15,303 nt of DNA from CAYGZM01 sp964354365 (lineage in GTDB: Bacteria > Planctomycetota > Phycisphaerae > Sedimentisphaerales > Anaerobacaceae): the NCBI GenBank assembly GCA_964354365.1, contig CAYGZM010000089.1, positions 1 through 15,303 on the forward strand, written 5' to 3'. Both the position numbers and the translations under genes were made by a program. Positions 12,394 through 15,303 of this stretch are shown here, piece after piece (within the stretch, counting starts at the first letter, position 1; every line of letters begins with the position of its first letter). The notes beneath the pieces were generated by a model. It did not search any database and had not been told where the DNA came from. It saw nothing but the letters and a program-made list of their open reading frames with translations.

Positions 12394-14280
12394 TCAATAA
12401 TTCGGCCATATCTCGTAGCCGTCGGGATTCCTAAGACACTGCCTGCAGCGTCTTCTAACCTCTCGTGCCAATTCAACCGCTTTGGGCTGATTCGCACAGC
12501 CATACCCCGCCTCCTGAAACAGTTTCCTGGCTATTATGTGATACTGCGCAAGAAGACCGTCCTGAGCACCGCCCATTCCTCTCCACTCTTTGCAGAGTTC
12601 CAGGCAGGTTGGCAGGTTTTGCGGAGATTTCCTGCGGGCGAGATCGGTTGTCTTGCGAGCCAGCTCAACAGCATAATTGAGAGATTTGATGTTCTCTTTC
12701 TGCACATCGTATTCCTGGGGTATCTGCTGCGCTGTCTGCTCCAGACTATCAAGGAATGGCCTCAGCTCGGCAGAAGAGCTTGCTGTCGCGCGTAGAAACT
12801 TGATCATCTCGCCGGCAAAAGCCCTGTACTCATCGATCCTTTCTATATGCCGCCTGACAAAGTAGAGCATATCCTCTACGGCCCCCTCGACGTACTCCCT
12901 CCTGTCGTTCTCTTCTCCTGCCTTGAAGACTGCCTCTATGGCGTCTGTGCATCCGCAGGTACAGGCGCGACGAATGCCCGCGGCTCCCCTTCTATGATGG
13001 GTGCGGAGCTTGCGACCGGCAAGGTCGAGTATGCTATCGCACATCTGCCGGCCCAGCGTCGCCTTCATAATGTCAACAGGCGTAGAGATCGAGACAGGAG
13101 TGTCTTTGCCTTCCAGGAAGTAGATGAGAGATTCGCCCTTCGGCGGCACCTTCTTGCTCAGATGATAGAATGCGCTGTCCCCGTCGAACCAGACCGGGTA
13201 GTTATACATGCCGGCTACCCCGCGCCATATCTGGCCTTTGGACTCTCTGAATGCAAAAGTGGTTTCCACCTCGCCTTCGTATAACTGGGTTATCCATTTT
13301 GCGGGGAAAGGCCTTTTCCAGTTGATTGCTGCATCCTTCTCCAAATAGGAAGGCTTTAACTCTTCTTTATGCCAGATGCCGGGCGCCTCCAAAACGGCCA
13401 TATAGAGACTCTGCCCGTCATTGTCAAAATCAACAGACTCGATGAATTGGTCCGCTTGCTCTCCACCGCCCAACCCAAGCCTCATCTGCTGCTTCCCTTC
13501 CGGCCAGGTGATGACCAGCACACTGTTTTCTCCCTTCAGCAACCCAAGGAAGATATTCTCTGACGGAATGTAGAGTGTATCCACCGAAAAAGACCGCCCA
13601 CGACCATATATCAGGTCATCGCCGATGAAGCTGGGCGCTACACCATACTCGATTGAGCTCAGCAGACTGATTCCCTTGACGTGCTGAGCAGGTTTGATCT
13701 GGACAATCTCCGTCTTGCCAAGAGAAAGGACAGCGGACAGATCCGGTGAGCCGTCGGCGGAAAAAGAGACTTCCAGCGCCGCCTCATCACCGGTATTCTG
13801 CAAGATCCCGCAGCGGCTGATGCTCGCCGGCCTTGTCTTCATTTGAAGCGGGACAAATTCCACAATCTTCCTGCCTGGAGCGGCTTTCGAGTAGATAGCT
13901 ACTCTTCCTTTGCCCGACCACAACACCGCGGTCAGGCAGGCGTTCTCTATGACCGCATCTCCCTCGAAGGAGTACTCTCTGCCATAGTAACCCGGGTCTG
14001 AGGATGCTTTGGGTGGGTCGGCTTCGAGCATAAGAAGATCGGCAGGCACAACTTTCCAGCCGGTCCTGTTTCCAATATCGACCACGTCGGCAAAATGCGA
14101 GCAAGTGTCCCAGACCACGACATTGGCGGCTGCCTCGCCCTGTGCTGCTGACAACCCTATGGCGACTGCCACGAGGACAGTCAACATCACTATTTGCGGA
14201 GGTGATTCGGCCTTCCTAACGTCCCAACATGACTTCATGACCTGCGTCCCTTTCAGGGGTCTGGTTGCTGTTATGAACAC
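12394..14280 (-). CDS. Large exported protein of unknown function, Cys-rich helical C-terminus
   Basis: I do not recognise a family. The 628-aa product starts at GTG 14280 (AGGAG 7 nt upstream); ATG 14238 is an alternative with a poorer site. A Sec signal is visible (IVMLTVLVAVAIGLSAAQG, 30-48, cleavage likely near AAA). Residues 55-400 have alternating hydrophobic, beta-rich character, with VDFDNDGQSLYMAVLEAPG (283-301) and WRGVAGMYNYPVWFDGD (352-368); this resembles a beta-sandwich or glycan-recognition module only in general style. After a TPVDIMK segment (400-406), the last 220 residues look alpha-helical and carry C414, a CTCGC cluster (440-444), C559/C563, C595 and C612/C615, spacing that could bind metal or form disulfides. 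It heads the minus-strand cluster ahead of the FGE-like lipoprotein. A planctomycete-specific surface or substrate-binding protein is a guess. Confidence 0.85.
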   Translation of the reverse strand: MFITATRPLKGTQVMKSCWDVRKAESPPQIVMLTVLVAVAIGLSAAQGEAAANVVVWDTCSHFADVVDIGNRTGWKVVPADLLMLEADPPKASSDPGYYGREYSFEGDAVIENACLTAVLWSGKGRVAIYSKAAPGRKIVEFVPLQMKTRPASISRCGILQNTGDEAALEVSFSADGSPDLSAVLSLGKTEIVQIKPAQHVKGISLLSSIEYGVAPSFIGDDLIYGRGRSFSVDTLYIPSENIFLGLLKGENSVLVITWPEGKQQMRLGLGGGEQADQFIESVDFDNDGQSLYMAVLEAPGIWHKEELKPSYLEKDAAINWKRPFPAKWITQLYEGEVETTFAFRESKGQIWRGVAGMYNYPVWFDGDSAFYHLSKKVPPKGESLIYFLEGKDTPVSISTPVDIMKATLGRQMCDSILDLAGRKLRTHHRRGAAGIRRACTCGCTDAIEAVFKAGEENDRREYVEGAVEDMLYFVRRHIERIDEYRAFAGEMIKFLRATASSSAELRPFLDSLEQTAQQIPQEYDVQKENIKSLNYAVELARKTTDLARRKSPQNLPTCLELCKEWRGMGGAQDGLLAQYHIIARKLFQEAGYGCANQPKAVELAREVRRRCRQCLRNPDGYEIWPNY

Positions 14281-14729
14281 CGGATTCTCCTATCGCCTAT
14301 AAGTAGTCGTAAGAATGAAACAAAAGTGCCTTCGAATTAGGAGGCGGTTTTGACTCTGGTCATCATTGTACTGTCGTATCCCTTCTTTTCAAGGGCAATC
14401 TCCTGTTTCAAGGCTTTTGGCCTGGACGTGACCCTACGGGAACGATGACTACCCGGGGCTTGCAGAGAATACGGGAAGGGTCGATTGAGTTCGCTGCCGA
14501 GCAGGGGAACCGGTCCAAACAAGGAATGCCTGAACACCATTGGCGTTTATATCCATTGATCTGACATGACACTTGAATATTCAAGATCAAGGGGGATATA
14601 ATACACTGCCCTCGAAAACACCCTTGAGAATTCTTGTGCCGTATGGGCCCAAGGACTTACCCCTGGACCCGCCAGGTGTCAAGCTCGTGGGATAAACCTG
14701 TTTGGCGAATTGAAAAGCCGCTTGGATTC
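14281..14729. other. Intergenic stretch between divergent genes
   Basis: About 450 bp with no gene I can support. Near 14280 is the leader of the exported-protein gene; a weak minus-strand pair TTGTTT (14323-14318)/TATAGG (14301-14296), spacer 16, would start transcription almost at the GTG. From 14540 down to 14337 a short minus-strand frame ends in ALKQEIALEKKGYDSTMM, which reads like protein but has no start signal and is left uncalled. The acetyltransferase promoter and palindrome occupy 14572-14602. Confidence 0.45.
14572..14602 (+). promoter_or_regulatory. Promoter of the acetyltransferase with palindromic operator
   Basis: TTGAAT (14573-14578) and a perfect TATAAT (14597-14602) are 18 bp apart; start expected near 14609. 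The -35 is embedded in a perfect 14-bp palindrome CTTGAATATTCAAG (14572-14585), a natural site for a dimeric repressor. Confidence 0.55.
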
Positions 14730-15303
14730 ATGAAGGCTATCCACATCAGAGTGATGAAGATCGAAGACCGAGAGCTTGGTCTGAGATTGTCGCGACAGGC
14801 CCGGTGGAACCAGACCGAAGCCGACTGGCTGCGTTTTATGCATTTTGAGCCCGAGGGCTGCTTCGTCGCCGAGTTGGATGGATATGCTGTGGGAACGACC
14901 ACCACTTGTGTCCTTGGAAGTGTCGCCTGGATAGCGATGGTTCTGGTCGATGTGAACGCCCGCGGCCGGGGCATCGGGACCCGATTGCTGCGATATGCCC
15001 TTGACTATCTTGAAGACCGACGCGTTCCGACCATCCGTCTCGATGCCACACCGGCAGGACGGCCTGTGTATGAAAAGCTGGGCTTTATGGCGGAATACGA
15101 ACTGGCCCGGTATGAGGGCATGGCTTCGCAGTACCCGGCGTCGCAGATTGTAACTGAGTTGGCCCCAGGGGCTTATCCGGATATAGTGGAATTCGATAAG
15201 AAGCAGACAGGGACGGACCGTGGTAAAATGCTCGTTAGGTTGTTCGGCGAATTCCCACAAGGGTTGCGCATTGTGCGCCGCCAGAGCACAGTCGAAGGGT
15301 ACG
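14730..15303 (+). CDS. GNAT-family N-acetyltransferase (3' end outside the window)
   Basis: Transfers an acetyl group from acetyl-CoA to an amine; cytoplasmic. From ATG 14730 there are 191 codons open to the right edge. The GNAT core shows the acceptor-side SRQARWNQTEADW (21-33), strand GCFVAELDGYAVGT (43-56), motif A WIAMVLVDVNARGRGIGTRLL (67-87) with the acetyl-CoA pyrophosphate loop RGRGIG (78-83), and motif B RLDATPAGRPVYEKLGF (103-119). The sequence continues past the core, so the protein probably has the second, C-terminal domain seen in YitH-type two-domain GNATs (Acetyltransf_18). That the alignment-like start matches other members favours ATG 14730. In-frame ATG 14643 and GTG 14676 lie closer to the promoter but would add residues without family character. 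No good ribosome binding site precedes any of them. Substrate unknown. Confidence 0.85.
   Translation, partial: MKAIHIRVMKIEDRELGLRLSRQARWNQTEADWLRFMHFEPEGCFVAELDGYAVGTTTTCVLGSVAWIAMVLVDVNARGRGIGTRLLRYALDYLEDRRVPTIRLDATPAGRPVYEKLGFMAEYELARYEGMASQYPASQIVTELAPGAYPDIVEFDKKQTGTDRGKMLVRLFGEFPQGLRIVRRQSTVEGY

Noticed and set aside
14679..15260. 193-codon minus-strand frame at the right edge
   Set aside because: Antisense to the GNAT gene, which has the acetyl-CoA motif RGRGIG and a proper promoter upstream.

Overview
The window looks like a chromosomal segment of an anaerobic, polysaccharide-degrading bacterium, most likely a planctomycete (inferred; perhaps the Phycisphaerae/Sedimentisphaerales side). 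The clues are two Tat-exported type I sulfatases, a Tat-exported Gfo/Idh/MocA oxidoreductase, an FGE-like (SUMF1) lipoprotein, a secreted GH5 glycosidase and [NiFe]-hydrogenase maturation genes. No rRNA, integrase, transposase or CRISPR array is visible.

Layout. 1-2745: the hydrogenase maturation genes hypF and, at the very left edge, the first 18 codons of hypC, both on the minus strand. Between them lie a degenerate heptanucleotide repeat and an oppositely oriented nucleotidyltransferase remnant whose 3' half is replaced by the end of hypF. 2810-2924: a tRNA-Ala(GGC) with its own promoter, divergent from hypF. 3088-4603: a secreted oxidoreductase behind a good sigma70-type promoter and a LacI-like operator. 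4780-6159: a minus-strand sulfatase, convergent with the oxidoreductase. 6160-6762: a gene-poor stretch with several inverted repeats. 6763-7833: a GH5 enzyme. 8067-8399: a 5'-truncated RNB-type ribonuclease remnant.

8437-14280: a same-strand (minus) cluster. In transcription order it holds a 628-aa exported protein of unknown function, an FGE-like lipoprotein, a secreted M28 peptidase and an iduronate-2-sulfatase-like sulfatase. The first two are 45 bp apart and probably co-transcribed. The peptidase and the sulfatase each have a plausible promoter of their own, and the sulfatase promoter carries a perfect inverted repeat in its spacer. 14572-15303: a plus-strand GNAT acetyltransferase running off the right edge, with a strong-looking promoter whose -35 lies inside a perfect palindrome.

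Working together. The sulfatases, GH5 enzyme, peptidase and oxidoreductase all carry export signals, which fits periplasmic breakdown of a sulfated glycan or glycoconjugate. The FGE-like protein lacks one of the two catalytic cysteines of formylglycine-generating enzymes, so it is probably not the maturase of the neighbouring sulfatases. Its partner, the 628-aa exported protein, has no family I recognise and is the best candidate for something undescribed. Small palindromes sit on several promoters, suggesting separate local control of the degradative genes.
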